Shown here one piece after another: positions 17,411 to 26,223 of a stretch of DNA of 64,000 nucleotides. The stretch is from positions 1 to 64,000 of the forward strand of contig JAFXXC010000079.1 of the NCBI GenBank assembly GCA_017542485.1. Reading direction: 5' to 3'. Made by a program: the position numbers and the translations under genes. The stretch is from Acholeplasmatales bacterium. GTDB lineage: Bacteria > Bacillota_I > Bacilli_A > Acholeplasmatales > Anaeroplasmataceae. Every line of letters starts with the position of its first letter. Position 1 is the stretch's first letter. The notes beneath the pieces are model-generated. The model was given only the letters and a program-made list of their open reading frames with translations. It ran no database searches and was not told where the DNA came from.

Positions 17411-18580
17411 CTACACCTCACTTAAACTCTTTAATAATAAATCTAAACCCTTAGTTAAATCTTTTTCGCTAATATTTAATGGTGGTAGTAATCTTATCTT
17501 ATTCTTTGCAGTAAGCATGATTACACCATTTTCAATACCTTTAGCAACAACATCTGCAGCCTTATATTTTTCATCAATCTCAATACCAACCATTAATCCC
17601 TTACCAGAAATTGATTTAATACCAGGCTTTCCAATTAGCTTATTCTCAATAAGCTTTCTCATATTTCTTACATGACTTAATAAATTATCATCAATTCTTG
17701 AAATAACAGAATATGCAGCATTAGCACAAATAGGGTTACCACCAAAAGTAGTTGCGTGTTGTCCATAGCCTAAAACATGTTCAGTCTTTTCTGAAAATAA
17801 TATTGCACCAAAAGGCAATCCTCCAGCTATACCCTTAGCTGTAGTAACAATATCAGGCTTAACACCATATTCCATATAGCTATATAAATAACCACATCTA
17901 CCATTGCCAGTTTGAACTTCATCTACGATAAATACTAAGTCCTTTTCTTTACATACCTTCTCAATATGCTTAATGAATTCAGGATCTAATGCATTAACTC
18001 CGCCTTCACCTTGAACACATTCAATCATAATAGCACAAGTTTTGTTTGATATTAATTCATCTAATGCTTTAATATCATTTGCAGGAGCGTGCTTAAAGCC
18101 CTCTACAAATGGGAAAAAGAATTGATGGAAAACATCCTGACCTGTAGCTGATAATGTAGCGATTGTTCTTCCATGGAAAGAATTAACTAATGTAATAATT
18201 TCATATCTTCCTTCTCCATATTTATCAAATGAATACTTACGTGCAGCCTTAATAGCACATTCATTTGATTCAGCACCACTATTAGAGAAGAAAACCTTCT
18301 TCATTCCAGTCTTTTCACATAATAGCTTTGCAAGTCTAACCTGTGGTTCACTATAATATAAATTTGAAGTATGTTGAAGCTTATGTGCTTGCTCACATAC
18401 TGCATCTATCCATTCTTTATCACATATACCATATATATTAGTTCCAATACCAGATGAAAAATCAATGTATTCTTTTCCATCTTGATCAAACAATGTAGAA
18501 CCATGTCCATTAGTTAATACTACATTGAATCTTTTATATGTATTAAGTATATTTTCTTTATCTTCCTTAATAATATCCAA
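17411..18580 (-). CDS. argD: Acetylornithine aminotransferase
   Basis: PLP enzyme converting N-acetylglutamate semialdehyde to N-acetylornithine. About 389 residues from a TTG at 18580 with AGAGGTGA five bases upstream; the in-frame GTG at 18589 is part of that ribosome site. The conserved VDEVQTGNGR and the PLP lysine in TTAKGIAGG are present. It overlaps or abuts argF closely in the biosynthetic operon. Confidence 0.95.
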   Translation of the reverse strand: MDIIKEDKENILNTYKRFNVVLTNGHGSTLFDQDGKEYIDFSSGIGTNIYGICDKEWIDAVCEQAHKLQHTSNLYYSEPQVRLAKLLCEKTGMKKVFFSNSGAESNECAIKAARKYSFDKYGEGRYEIITLVNSFHGRTIATLSATGQDVFHQFFFPFVEGFKHAPANDIKALDELISNKTCAIMIECVQGEGGVNALDPEFIKHIEKVCKEKDLVFIVDEVQTGNGRCGYLYSYMEYGVKPDIVTTAKGIAGGLPFGAILFSEKTEHVLGYGQHATTFGGNPICANAAYSVISRIDDNLLSHVRNMRKLIENKLIGKPGIKSISGKGLMVGIEIDEKYKAADVVAKGIENGVIMLTAKNKIRLLPPLNISEKDLTKGLDLLLKSLSEV

Positions 18581-18592
18581 GGAAATCACCTC

Positions 18593-19441
18593 TTATCTAA
18601 ATTCTGTACCTGCTCCATCGTCAGTTAGCATTTCAATCAAAATTGAATGTGGTATTCTTCCATCTATAATAACGACATATTTAACACCACGTCTTATAGC
18701 TTCAACACAACATTCAACCTTTGGAATCATACCACCATCAATGATACCTTCCTTAGCCAAACTCTTTATCTCAGATACATTAATATATTTCATTAATGTT
18801 GAATCATCATTCTTATCTTTTAAAACACCCTTAATATCAGTCATTGCAATAAATTTTTCTGCATTTAAAGCACCTGCAATTCTAGCAGCTGCTGTATCAG
18901 CATTAATATTATATACATGTCCTTCCTTATCATATCCAATAGTAGATATAACAGGAATATAACCCATATCAAGTAAATCTAAAATAACATCAGGATTAAT
19001 ATCAGTAATATTACCAACATATCCTAATTCAGGATTTAATGGTGATGCTTGAATTAATCCAGAATCAAGTCCTGATAAACCAATCGCATTACCACCTGCC
19101 ATATTTAATTGCTTAACTAAATTCTTGTTAACCTTACCTGCTAATACTTGTGTAACAATATCTACAGTTTCGCTATCTGTTACTCTTAATCCATTAACAA
19201 ATTTGCTTTCTTTATTAATTTTCTTAAGCATTCCAGATATTTCAGGTCCACCACCATGAACAAGTACTACCTTCATACCAAGTGAATTAAGCATAACAAC
19301 ATCTTCCATAACCAATTGTTTTAAATGCTCATCAATCATAGCATTTCCGCCATACTTAATAACAATAATCTTTTCTTTATATTTCAAAATATAAGGCAAA
19401 GCTTCACTTAGTATATTAGCTCTTTCATCTAAATTAACCAT
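18593..19441 (-). CDS. argB: Acetylglutamate kinase
   Basis: Phosphorylates N-acetylglutamate. 282 residues with the VIKYGGNAM N-terminus, the HGGGPEIS loop and the late nucleotide-site region. Arginine-sensitive forms carry an extra N-terminal helix; here about 20 residues precede the first strand, so feedback inhibition is possible but undecided. The ribosome site is weak and the gene follows argJ by 4 bases, suggesting coupling. Confidence 0.95.
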   Translation of the reverse strand: MVNLDERANILSEALPYILKYKEKIIVIKYGGNAMIDEHLKQLVMEDVVMLNSLGMKVVLVHGGGPEISGMLKKINKESKFVNGLRVTDSETVDIVTQVLAGKVNKNLVKQLNMAGGNAIGLSGLDSGLIQASPLNPELGYVGNITDINPDVILDLLDMGYIPVISTIGYDKEGHVYNINADTAAARIAGALNAEKFIAMTDIKGVLKDKNDDSTLMKYINVSEIKSLAKEGIIDGGMIPKVECCVEAIRRGVKYVVIIDGRIPHSILIEMLTDDGAGTEFR

Positions 19442-19445
19442 ATAA

Positions 19446-20675
19446 CTAGCTTCTATAGTCTCCGTTAATCTTTACATAATCATATGTCAAATCACAACCG
19501 AAGGCTTTAGATTCTCCTTTCCCAGAATTTAATTCAACTAATACTTCTATTTCATCTTCTAATAAAATCTTCTTAGCCTCATCCTCGCTAAAAGGAACTC
19601 CACTACCATTCTTACATACTAAAATTACTCCAGCTTTAGATTTGAAAGATACATCTACCTTTTCAACATCCACATCAGCATTAGAATATCCAATAGCACA
19701 TAAAACTCTACCCCAGTTAGCATCAGATCCAAAGATTGCAGCCTTTAATAAAGATGAACAAATAACACTCTTAGCTACTAATTTGGCATCCTTCTTTGAT
19801 TTTGCACCACTTACATTACAAATAAGTAATTTAGTAGCACCTTCACCATCTTTAGCCATTCTCTTAGCTAAATTCTCACATACATAATATAATGCATCAT
19901 AAAATTTAGCATAATTCTTATCATTTGAATCAATTTCTTTATTACCAGCTAATCCATTAGCCATAATAGCTACAGTATCATTAGTTGAAGTATCACCATC
20001 AACTGATAACATATTAAATGTATCACATACAACATCTTTAATAGCCTTATCTAACATCAAATTAGAAATATTACAATCTGTTGTAATAAAGCATAACATT
20101 GTAGCTAAATTAGGATGAATCATACCAGAACCCTTAGTCATTGCACCAATTCTACATAACTTGCCATCAACTTCAAATTCAATAGCTATATCTTTTTTAA
20201 CAGTATCAGTAGTCATAATACCAGCTACAGCTAAATCATTTTTTTCCTTAGTATCGCCTAATCCTGATACTAATTCCTTCATTCCCTTTTCAAAAGGTTC
20301 AATTGATAAAGGTAATCCAATAACACCAGTTGATGCTACAATAACATCATTTGCCTTAATATTTAATTCATTTGCTAATATTTCGCATGTTCTAGTAGCA
20401 ATTTCAATACCATCACTATTACATGTATTTGCATTACCACTATTACAAATAATAGCTTGTGCAAATCCATCATTAATATTAGCCTTTGTTACATAAATAG
20501 GCGCACCTTTAACTAAATTAGATGTATATACAGCTGATGCCTTAGCTTTTACATCAGATGCAATTAAAGATAAATCTATTCTATCTTTATTTGCTCTAAT
20601 ACCAGCATGTATTCCATTTGCTTTAAATCCTTTTGGTGAAACAACACCACTATCTAATATTTTATATTCCATCAT
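19446..20675 (-). CDS. argJ: Bifunctional ornithine acetyltransferase / N-acetylglutamate synthase
   Basis: Recycles the acetyl group from acetylornithine to glutamate. 409 residues as one precursor. The self-cleavage site is visible in HPNLATMLCF, where the Thr becomes the N-terminal nucleophile of the beta chain. No separate argA or argE is needed if it is bifunctional, which the absence of both here supports but does not prove. Its start overlaps the argC stop. Confidence 0.95.
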   Translation of the reverse strand: MMEYKILDSGVVSPKGFKANGIHAGIRANKDRIDLSLIASDVKAKASAVYTSNLVKGAPIYVTKANINDGFAQAIICNSGNANTCNSDGIEIATRTCEILANELNIKANDVIVASTGVIGLPLSIEPFEKGMKELVSGLGDTKEKNDLAVAGIMTTDTVKKDIAIEFEVDGKLCRIGAMTKGSGMIHPNLATMLCFITTDCNISNLMLDKAIKDVVCDTFNMLSVDGDTSTNDTVAIMANGLAGNKEIDSNDKNYAKFYDALYYVCENLAKRMAKDGEGATKLLICNVSGAKSKKDAKLVAKSVICSSLLKAAIFGSDANWGRVLCAIGYSNADVDVEKVDVSFKSKAGVILVCKNGSGVPFSEDEAKKILLEDEIEVLVELNSGKGESKAFGCDLTYDYVKINGDYRS

Positions 20676-21616
20676 ATATTCAATCCTTTCTCTGGATTAA
20701 TTCCTAACATATAATTCATACATTCTATTGCAGCACCAGATGCTCCCTTGCCTAAATTATCTAAACAAGAGGTAATACTAATTCTTTCATCATTTCCTGC
20801 AACATATATTTCCATATAATCTTTACCACTTAAATGACTTGCAGATAAGAAACCATCTTCTGTACCCTTATCATTAAATGGCATTACTCTTACAAATTTA
20901 CTATCTTTATAAAAATCCTTCAATGCTTCATAAACATCTTGAGGCTTAACCTTAATATTTAACATTTCTACATAAAGAGGAATTGTTACTAACATACCAC
21001 TATAAAAATCACATACATATGGATTGAATAGTGGATTATTTTTTAATCCAGGTATAGCCTTCATTTCTTTAAGATGCTTATGCATTTGACTCATAGCATA
21101 TAATCTTGGTCCATCAAATTCACTGCTTCTATTATTATCTTCATATTGAGCAATACCTTTTTTACCAGCACCAGAATATCCACTAATAGCATTTGCACTA
21201 AATGGATAATTCTCACTTGCAATACCAAGCTTTACTAGTGGATATACAATACTCATAAAACCAGATGCATAACATCCAGGCACTGCAACTAATTGATTAC
21301 TTTTAATCTTATTTAAAAAACTATCTCCTAATTCAGGAAAACCATATGCCCAATTAATATCTGTTCTATGTGCAGTAGATGCATCGATAATTTTAGTATG
21401 ACCATTTTCAAGTAAACCTACTGCCTCTATAGCCGCATCATCAGGCAAACATAAAAATACAATATCAGCTTCATTTATTAACTTTTTTCTTTCATTAAGG
21501 TCTTTTCTTAATTCAGGATTAATTGTCAAAAGTTCAATATCATCTCTTAATGATAATCTTTCTCTTATTCTTAAACCTGTAGTTCCAGCCTCACCGTCAA
21601 TAAATACCTTAAACAT
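20672..21616 (-). CDS. argC: N-acetyl-gamma-glutamyl-phosphate reductase (short, type 2)
   Basis: NADPH-dependent reduction to the semialdehyde. 314 residues. The N-terminus VFIDGEAGTTGLRI and the catalytic cysteine in VPGCYASGF are those of the shorter type 2 subfamily, not the common Bacillus type 1 (about 345 residues). GGAATG precedes the ATG. Confidence 0.94.
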   Translation of the reverse strand: MFKVFIDGEAGTTGLRIRERLSLRDDIELLTINPELRKDLNERKKLINEADIVFLCLPDDAAIEAVGLLENGHTKIIDASTAHRTDINWAYGFPELGDSFLNKIKSNQLVAVPGCYASGFMSIVYPLVKLGIASENYPFSANAISGYSGAGKKGIAQYEDNNRSSEFDGPRLYAMSQMHKHLKEMKAIPGLKNNPLFNPYVCDFYSGMLVTIPLYVEMLNIKVKPQDVYEALKDFYKDSKFVRVMPFNDKGTEDGFLSASHLSGKDYMEIYVAGNDERISITSCLDNLGKGASGAAIECMNYMLGINPEKGLNI

Positions 21617-21620
21617 AATA

Positions 21621-22997
21621 TCATTCCTTTACAATTTCTTTTAAATACTCTAATTGTTCATTTACAGAATCAATACTTGAAGCACCTTTTGATGTTCTTT
21701 TGAAGGTACAATTTTCTAAATTAATATATTCATAAACATCTTTATCAAATAATTCTGAATATTCTTTATATTTATCTAAGCTTACATTCTCTAATACTAA
21801 ATCATTAGAAATACAATAATAAACAATACTACCACTAATTTTATAAGCATTTCTAAATGCCATACCCTTCTTAACTAAATAATCGGCTAAGTCAGTGGCA
21901 TTAATAAATCCCTTTTGAGCTGCCTTATACATATTTTCCTTATTAACCTTCATAGTATCTAACATAGGGTTAATAATATCTAAACACATATTCAATGTAT
22001 CAAGTGCATCAAATATAGCTTCCTTATCTTCCTGCATATCTTTGTTATAAGCAAGTGGTAATCCCTTTAACATTGTAAGTAATGTCATTAAATCACCATA
22101 TACTCTACCTGTCTTACCTCTAATCAATTCACAAATATCAGGATTCTTCTTTTGAGGCATAATTGATGAACCAGTTGAATAAGCATCATCAAGCTCAATA
22201 AATTTAAATTCCCAGCTACACCACATAATTATCTCTTCAGATAACCTAGATAAATGCATCATAGCAATAGAGGCACTAGATGCTATTTCTAAGCAAAAAT
22301 CTCTATCACTAACACCATCTAAGCTGTTTTTTACAATACCAGCAAAATCAAGTGATTTAGCTACCATTTCTCTATCAATATTGTATGTAGTACCAGCAAG
22401 TGCACAAGATCCAAGTGGGGAATAATTCATTCTCTTAATACTATCCTTAAATCTTCCCAAATCTCTTTCTAACATAAATGCATATGCAAGTAAATGATTT
22501 GCCAAAGTAATAGGTTGTGCTCTTTGTAAATGTGTATAGCCTGGCATAATAGTAGTCTTATTATTATCGGCTAATTTAATTAAAACCTTTAATAAATCAG
22601 TTATTTTATTAATAGTTTCACTTGCTTTATTTCTTAAATATAATCTAATATCTAAAGCAACTTGATCATTTCTAGATCTTGATGTATGCAATCTTTTACC
22701 TACATCACCAATTCTTTTTGTTAATTCAGCCTCAACAAACATATGAATGTCTTCAGCTTCATAATCAAATTCTAATTTTCCGCTTTCCAAATCAGAAAGT
22801 ATTTCACCTAATGTATCAATAATTAAATGAGAATCATCTAAAGATATTATTCCTTTAGCACCAAGCATAGTAGCGTGGGCAATAGATCCTAAAATATCTT
22901 CTTTATACATTCTTGAATCAAATGAAATAGATGAATTAAAATCATTTACTTCCTTTTTCTCTTCACTTTGAAATCTTCCTGCCCACATCTTTGCCAT
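21621..22997 (-). CDS. argH: Argininosuccinate lyase
   Basis: Splits argininosuccinate to arginine and fumarate. 458 residues. The superfamily signature GSSIMPQKKNPD, containing the catalytic serine loop, is intact, as are HTSRSRNDQ and the GYTHLQRAQP segment. It lies 12 bases after argG. Confidence 0.96.
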   Translation of the reverse strand: MAKMWAGRFQSEEKKEVNDFNSSISFDSRMYKEDILGSIAHATMLGAKGIISLDDSHLIIDTLGEILSDLESGKLEFDYEAEDIHMFVEAELTKRIGDVGKRLHTSRSRNDQVALDIRLYLRNKASETINKITDLLKVLIKLADNNKTTIMPGYTHLQRAQPITLANHLLAYAFMLERDLGRFKDSIKRMNYSPLGSCALAGTTYNIDREMVAKSLDFAGIVKNSLDGVSDRDFCLEIASSASIAMMHLSRLSEEIIMWCSWEFKFIELDDAYSTGSSIMPQKKNPDICELIRGKTGRVYGDLMTLLTMLKGLPLAYNKDMQEDKEAIFDALDTLNMCLDIINPMLDTMKVNKENMYKAAQKGFINATDLADYLVKKGMAFRNAYKISGSIVYYCISNDLVLENVSLDKYKEYSELFDKDVYEYINLENCTFKRTSKGASSIDSVNEQLEYLKEIVKE

Positions 22998-23009
22998 AAA
23001 TAATACCTC

Positions 23010-24242
23010 TTACTTTAAATTCTTATTCTTTTCATTAACCATAGCTTGAACCTTTACTGGTAAACCAAATAAATTAATGAATCCAGCAGAATCAGCTTGG
23101 TTATATGCACCACCATCATCATCGAATGATGCGATATCCATATTGTGTAATGTCCATGGAGATGTAATACCTGCAGGGATAATATTACCCTTATATAGTT
23201 TTACCTTTACATCACCAGTAACATGTTCTTGTGTTTTATCAACAAATGCACTTAATGCCTCTCTTAATGGTGTATACCATAAACCGTTATAAACTAAATC
23301 AGCAAACTTATCAGCTACTTGCTTCTTATAATGACTAGTTTCCTTATCTAGTGTAATAGATTCAAGTAATTCATGAGCCTCATATAAAATAGTTCCACCT
23401 GGAGTTTCATAAACACCACGGCTCTTCATACCAACTAATCTATTTTCAACGATGTCTAAAATACCAACACCATTTCTTCCACCAATCTTATTTAATTCCC
23501 ATACTAAATCAACAGCGTTCATCTTCTTGCCGTTAACTTGAGTTGGAATACCCTTTTCAAAATGAATAGTTACATATTCAGGCTTATCAGGCGCTTGTTC
23601 TGGAGATACACCTAACTCCAAGAAGCCTTTCTTATTATATTGTGGTTCATTTGCAGGATCCTCTAAGTCTAATCCTTCATGAGATAAATGCCATAAGTTC
23701 TTATCCTTTGAATAATTAGTTTCTCTTGAAATACGTAGAGGAATATTATGTGCCTCAGCATAATCAATTTCTTCATCTCTTGACTTAATACTCCACTCTC
23801 TCCAAGGAGCGATAATCTTCATGTTAGGAGCGAATGCCTTAATAGTTAATTCAAATCTAACTTGGTCATTACCCTTACCTGTACAACCATGACAAATTGC
23901 ATCTGCGCCTTCCTTTAAAGCAATCTCTGCAATTCTTTTTGCGATAATAGGTCTTGCAAAAGATGTACCCAATAAATACTTCTCATATTTTGCTCCTGCC
24001 TTAACAGTAGGGAAAATAAAATCTTCTACAAATTCCTTATTTAAGTCCTCAACATATAATTTAGATGCACCAGTCTTAAGTGCCTTCTCCTCTAATCCTT
24101 CTAATTCGTCAGCTTGACCAACATTACCACTAACTGCGATAACCTCACAATTATCATAATTTTCCTTTAACCATGGAATGATAATTGAAGTATCCAAACC
24201 TCCTGAATAAGCTAATACTACTTTTTTAATACCTTTTGTCAT
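23010..24242 (-). CDS. argG: Argininosuccinate synthase
   Basis: ATP-dependent condensation of citrulline and aspartate. 410 residues from the ATG at 24242. The codons just before it contain GGAGGA, so the in-frame ATG at 24257 overlaps the ribosome site and is not the likely start. The PP-loop [10 protein letters not shown] and the conserved [15 protein letters not shown] block are present. It is the first gene of argGHCJBDF and is preceded by the T-box leader. Confidence 0.95.
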   Translation of the reverse strand: MTKGIKKVVLAYSGGLDTSIIIPWLKENYDNCEVIAVSGNVGQADELEGLEEKALKTGASKLYVEDLNKEFVEDFIFPTVKAGAKYEKYLLGTSFARPIIAKRIAEIALKEGADAICHGCTGKGNDQVRFELTIKAFAPNMKIIAPWREWSIKSRDEEIDYAEAHNIPLRISRETNYSKDKNLWHLSHEGLDLEDPANEPQYNKKGFLELGVSPEQAPDKPEYVTIHFEKGIPTQVNGKKMNAVDLVWELNKIGGRNGVGILDIVENRLVGMKSRGVYETPGGTILYEAHELLESITLDKETSHYKKQVADKFADLVYNGLWYTPLREALSAFVDKTQEHVTGDVKVKLYKGNIIPAGITSPWTLHNMDIASFDDDGGAYNQADSAGFINLFGLPVKVQAMVNEKNKNLK

Positions 24243-24275
24243 ACTAAAATCCTCCATTCTAACATATTATATAAC

Positions 24276-24306
24276 AAAAAAGCGCCTCTTTCAACGAAAG
24301 AGACGC
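24276..24306 (-). terminator. Conditional terminator of the T-box leader
   Basis: GCGTCTCTTTC pairs with GAAAGAGGCGC (one G-U) around GTT, followed by T6. In T-box logic this forms when cognate tRNA is charged and is replaced by the antiterminator when it is uncharged. Confidence 0.9.
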
Positions 24307-24470
24307 AATTACTCGCGCGGTACCACTCTAATTACTAGTATATAATACTAGTCACCTCATAAAATCCACCTATTAGACGCGTTCTTTATTACTATTCTAT
24401 CTCGCTTCCACCATCCGAGATTCTCTATAAGCATTCATAATAAATACTATTCCTAAGTCATCAGTGTATT
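24276..24470 (-). promoter_or_regulatory. T-box leader (tRNA-sensing) of the arg operon
   Basis: All main elements are visible on the minus strand. They are a k-turn-like TGATGA, the GGAATAGTA specifier-loop strand, the apical AGAGA and GGATGGTGGAAGC elements of stem I, a stem III hairpin (ACTAGTAT/ATACTAGT), the T-box core AGAGTGGTACCGCG (24328-24315) and the terminator. Pairing TTTATTA with TAATAAA above and TTAG with CTAA below leaves GAACGCGT as the specifier strand. CGC (24381-24379), followed by a purine, is an arginine codon and fits the genes controlled. Confidence 0.9.
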
Positions 24471-24474
24471 TAAT

Positions 24475-24546
24475 TTAAAAAGAAAGAGGACTAAATGTCC
24501 TCTCAATCGAAAGGACATAATTATGAAATACATAATGTCCCTTCAT
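24475..24546 (-). CDS. Possible 23-codon leader peptide within the first attenuator
   Basis: An ORF of ATG plus 22 codons spans attenuator segments 1-4 and ends in the T tract. It starts MKGHYVFH and has a single arginine codon (AGG). The upstream TTGAG is a poor ribosome site, so it may not be translated. Its value lies only in its fit to the alternative hairpins. Confidence 0.2.
   Translation of the reverse strand: MKGHYVFHNYVLSIERTFSPLSF
24477..24502 (-). terminator. First terminator in the arg leader, upstream of the T-box
   Basis: GAGGAC-ATTTA-GTCCTC followed by TTTCTTTTT on the minus strand. An upstream ATGTCCT (24518-24512) can pair perfectly with AGGACAT (24501-24495) and would prevent this hairpin. 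Confidence 0.7.
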
Positions 24547-24585
24547 AATTATACTCAAGTTTAAATGTATTAAACTATCTTTAAA

Positions 24586-24620
24586 AAAATATCTATTAAG
24601 GAGCCAGCCCAAAATAGATA
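24586..24620 (-). other. Hairpin with T7 at the expected 5' end of the arg transcript
   Basis: TATCTATT pairs with AATAGATA around a 15-base loop containing GGGCTGGCTCC, followed by seven T. It begins at the predicted transcription start, so it is more likely a 5' stabilising or regulatory stem than a normal terminator. Confidence 0.4.
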
Positions 24621-24625
24621 CTTAA

Positions 24626-24653
24626 ATTATAATTCTAAAATTTCATAAGTCAA
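24626..24653 (-). promoter_or_regulatory. Promoter of the arg operon leader
   Basis: TTGACT (24653-24648), 16-base spacer, TATAAT (24631-24626), giving a start near 24619 and a leader of about 375 bases. The upstream stretch to 24830 is A/T-rich, without an ORF, and carries the cre-like site. Confidence 0.7.
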
Positions 24654-24668
24654 CACCAAAATACATAA

Positions 24669-24683
24669 TTGTAAACGTTTTCG
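24669..24683 (+). promoter_or_regulatory. cre-like operator upstream of the arg promoter
   Basis: Matches WTGNAANCGNWNNCW at every position but the last. It shares the core TAAACGTTTT with both sites upstream of gapA. It lies about 16 bp ahead of the -35 box. Confidence 0.5.
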
Positions 24684-24827
24684 TTATAGAAATTAGTCAT
24701 TTTTGTATAAAAGCTGTACAAAATATCAAATTTTTGTTTATTTTATAAATATTATAATAACAATTATTCGTTATATAATTCTTATATTATCTATAATATA
24801 AATCATAATAATATCATTAATACATTT

Positions 24828-24862
24828 AAAAATCCAAGAGATTATCACCTCTTGGATTTTCA
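24828..24862 (-). terminator. Terminator of thiI
   Basis: AATCCAAGAG pairs with CTCTTGGATT, with T/A tracts on both sides; it can work in either direction. Confidence 0.8.
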
Positions 24863-24866
24863 TTAT

Positions 24867-26114
24867 TTATTGATTATTCTTCTTTAATTCTTGTAAAACT
24901 TCTCTTACTTCTAATCCTAAATCAGGTAAATTCAAATCGCTATCTTTATCAATAATAATACTATTAGTATTCTCTACTGCCCAAGCTACCATTGTCTCAA
25001 AATCAAACATTTGTTCAAACAATTGTGCCTTTTCAAGCTTAGGCGCTGTCGCAGGTGCCTTAGGAACATACACAGTACAACAATCTTCAAATGGTTTTAT
25101 TGATAAATCATAACAATCTATATCTCTAGATATTTTGATAATATCTTGCTTATCATATGTACATAAAGGTCTTAAAATTGGGAATGATGTAACACTATTA
25201 ATTGTGTACATTGAACCTAAAGTTTGACTAGCAACTTGACCAACAGATTCACCATTAATAATTGCTAAACATCCCTTCTTTATAGCAAGTAAAGTTGCTA
25301 TTCTATACATCATTCTTCTCATAATAGTTATATTATAAGATTCTGGTATATTCTCAAGTAATTTAACATGAATTTCTTTAAAAGGAACCATATGTAAATT
25401 AATTTTGTTATTAGGAGCGTATTTGGCTAATTTTTTAACCAAATCAACTACCTTCTGTGCTGATTCAATTGATGTAAGTGGAGTTGATTCAAAATGGATA
25501 CATTCAATTTCTACTCCTTGCTTCATTGCCATAAAACCAGCAACAGGTGAATCGATACCACCAGATAGCATTAACAAGCCCTTACCAGCAACGCCAACAG
25601 GGTAACCACCCAACAATCTATCATGAGTATTATATAAATAAGCACCATCACGTCTAATCTCAATATCCAATTCAACACTAGGATTATGTACATCAACTTT
25701 TAATAATTTATGATGAGACAATACAAATCCTGATACAGCTTTTGTTACCTCAGGAGATTTCATAGGATAATCTTTATTGGATCTTTTAACATTTACTTTA
25801 AATGTAGTCTCAGATTTAACCTTTTCTTCCATCAATTTTAAAGAGGTTTCCTTTATATCTTGTAAATCTGTTGAACATTTTACAACGAGTGAATATGAAG
25901 AAACACCAGAAACTAAAAATAGTCTTTTAATAACCTCTTCTGGATTCTCATCATTTAAATGAATAAAAATTCTATCATGTTGATTTTCTACATCAACATT
26001 TAATCCTTCCATTTTTAACTTCATTAGTTTAAATAAAGATTTTAAAAAGAAATTTTGATTTTTACCTTTTAAAGTCAAATCACCAAATCTAACTAAAATT
26101 TCCTTATACATCAT
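24867..26114 (-). CDS. thiI: tRNA 4-thiouridine sulfurtransferase ThiI
   Basis: Adenylates U8 of tRNA and transfers sulfur; also used in thiamine thiazole synthesis. 415 residues from the ATG ATG at 26114/26111 with GGAGTG upstream. The frame is open further but that extension is a non-homologous hydrophobic stretch. A ferredoxin-like/THUMP region (about 1-165) precedes the PP-loop MLSGGIDSPVAG and the FEDCCTVYVP segment. The rhodanese domain of the E. coli protein is absent, as usual in Bacillota. The cysteine desulfurase partner is not adjacent. Confidence 0.94.
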   Translation of the reverse strand: MMYKEILVRFGDLTLKGKNQNFFLKSLFKLMKLKMEGLNVDVENQHDRIFIHLNDENPEEVIKRLFLVSGVSSYSLVVKCSTDLQDIKETSLKLMEEKVKSETTFKVNVKRSNKDYPMKSPEVTKAVSGFVLSHHKLLKVDVHNPSVELDIEIRRDGAYLYNTHDRLLGGYPVGVAGKGLLMLSGGIDSPVAGFMAMKQGVEIECIHFESTPLTSIESAQKVVDLVKKLAKYAPNNKINLHMVPFKEIHVKLLENIPESYNITIMRRMMYRIATLLAIKKGCLAIINGESVGQVASQTLGSMYTINSVTSFPILRPLCTYDKQDIIKISRDIDCYDLSIKPFEDCCTVYVPKAPATAPKLEKAQLFEQMFDFETMVAWAVENTNSIIIDKDSDLNLPDLGLEVREVLQELKKNNQ

Positions 26115-26169
26115 AATTATCACTCCAATTTCTACACAATTATACTTTAAAGACTTTAAAAACACAAGA

Positions 26170-26199
26170 AAATAAAACACTAGTAAAAAATACTAGTGT
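26170..26199 (-). terminator. Terminator of the 26224-26730 gene
   Basis: ACACTAGTA pairs with TACTAGTGT, followed by a T-rich tail on the minus strand. Confidence 0.7.
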
Positions 26200-26223
26200 C
26201 TACATAATCATAAAATACATTAT

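Noticed and set aside
24586-24620. Ordinary terminator for an upstream gene
   Set aside because: No gene precedes it on this strand after the thiI terminator, and it begins at the predicted transcription start of the arg leader.
24475-24620. 6S RNA, SRP RNA or a known riboswitch class
   Set aside because: I could not match the hallmark sequences of these RNAs; left as an unidentified leader element.
26115-26180. N-terminal extension of ThiI
   Set aside because: Hydrophobic, not homologous to the family, and the GGAGTG ribosome site belongs to the ATG at 26114.
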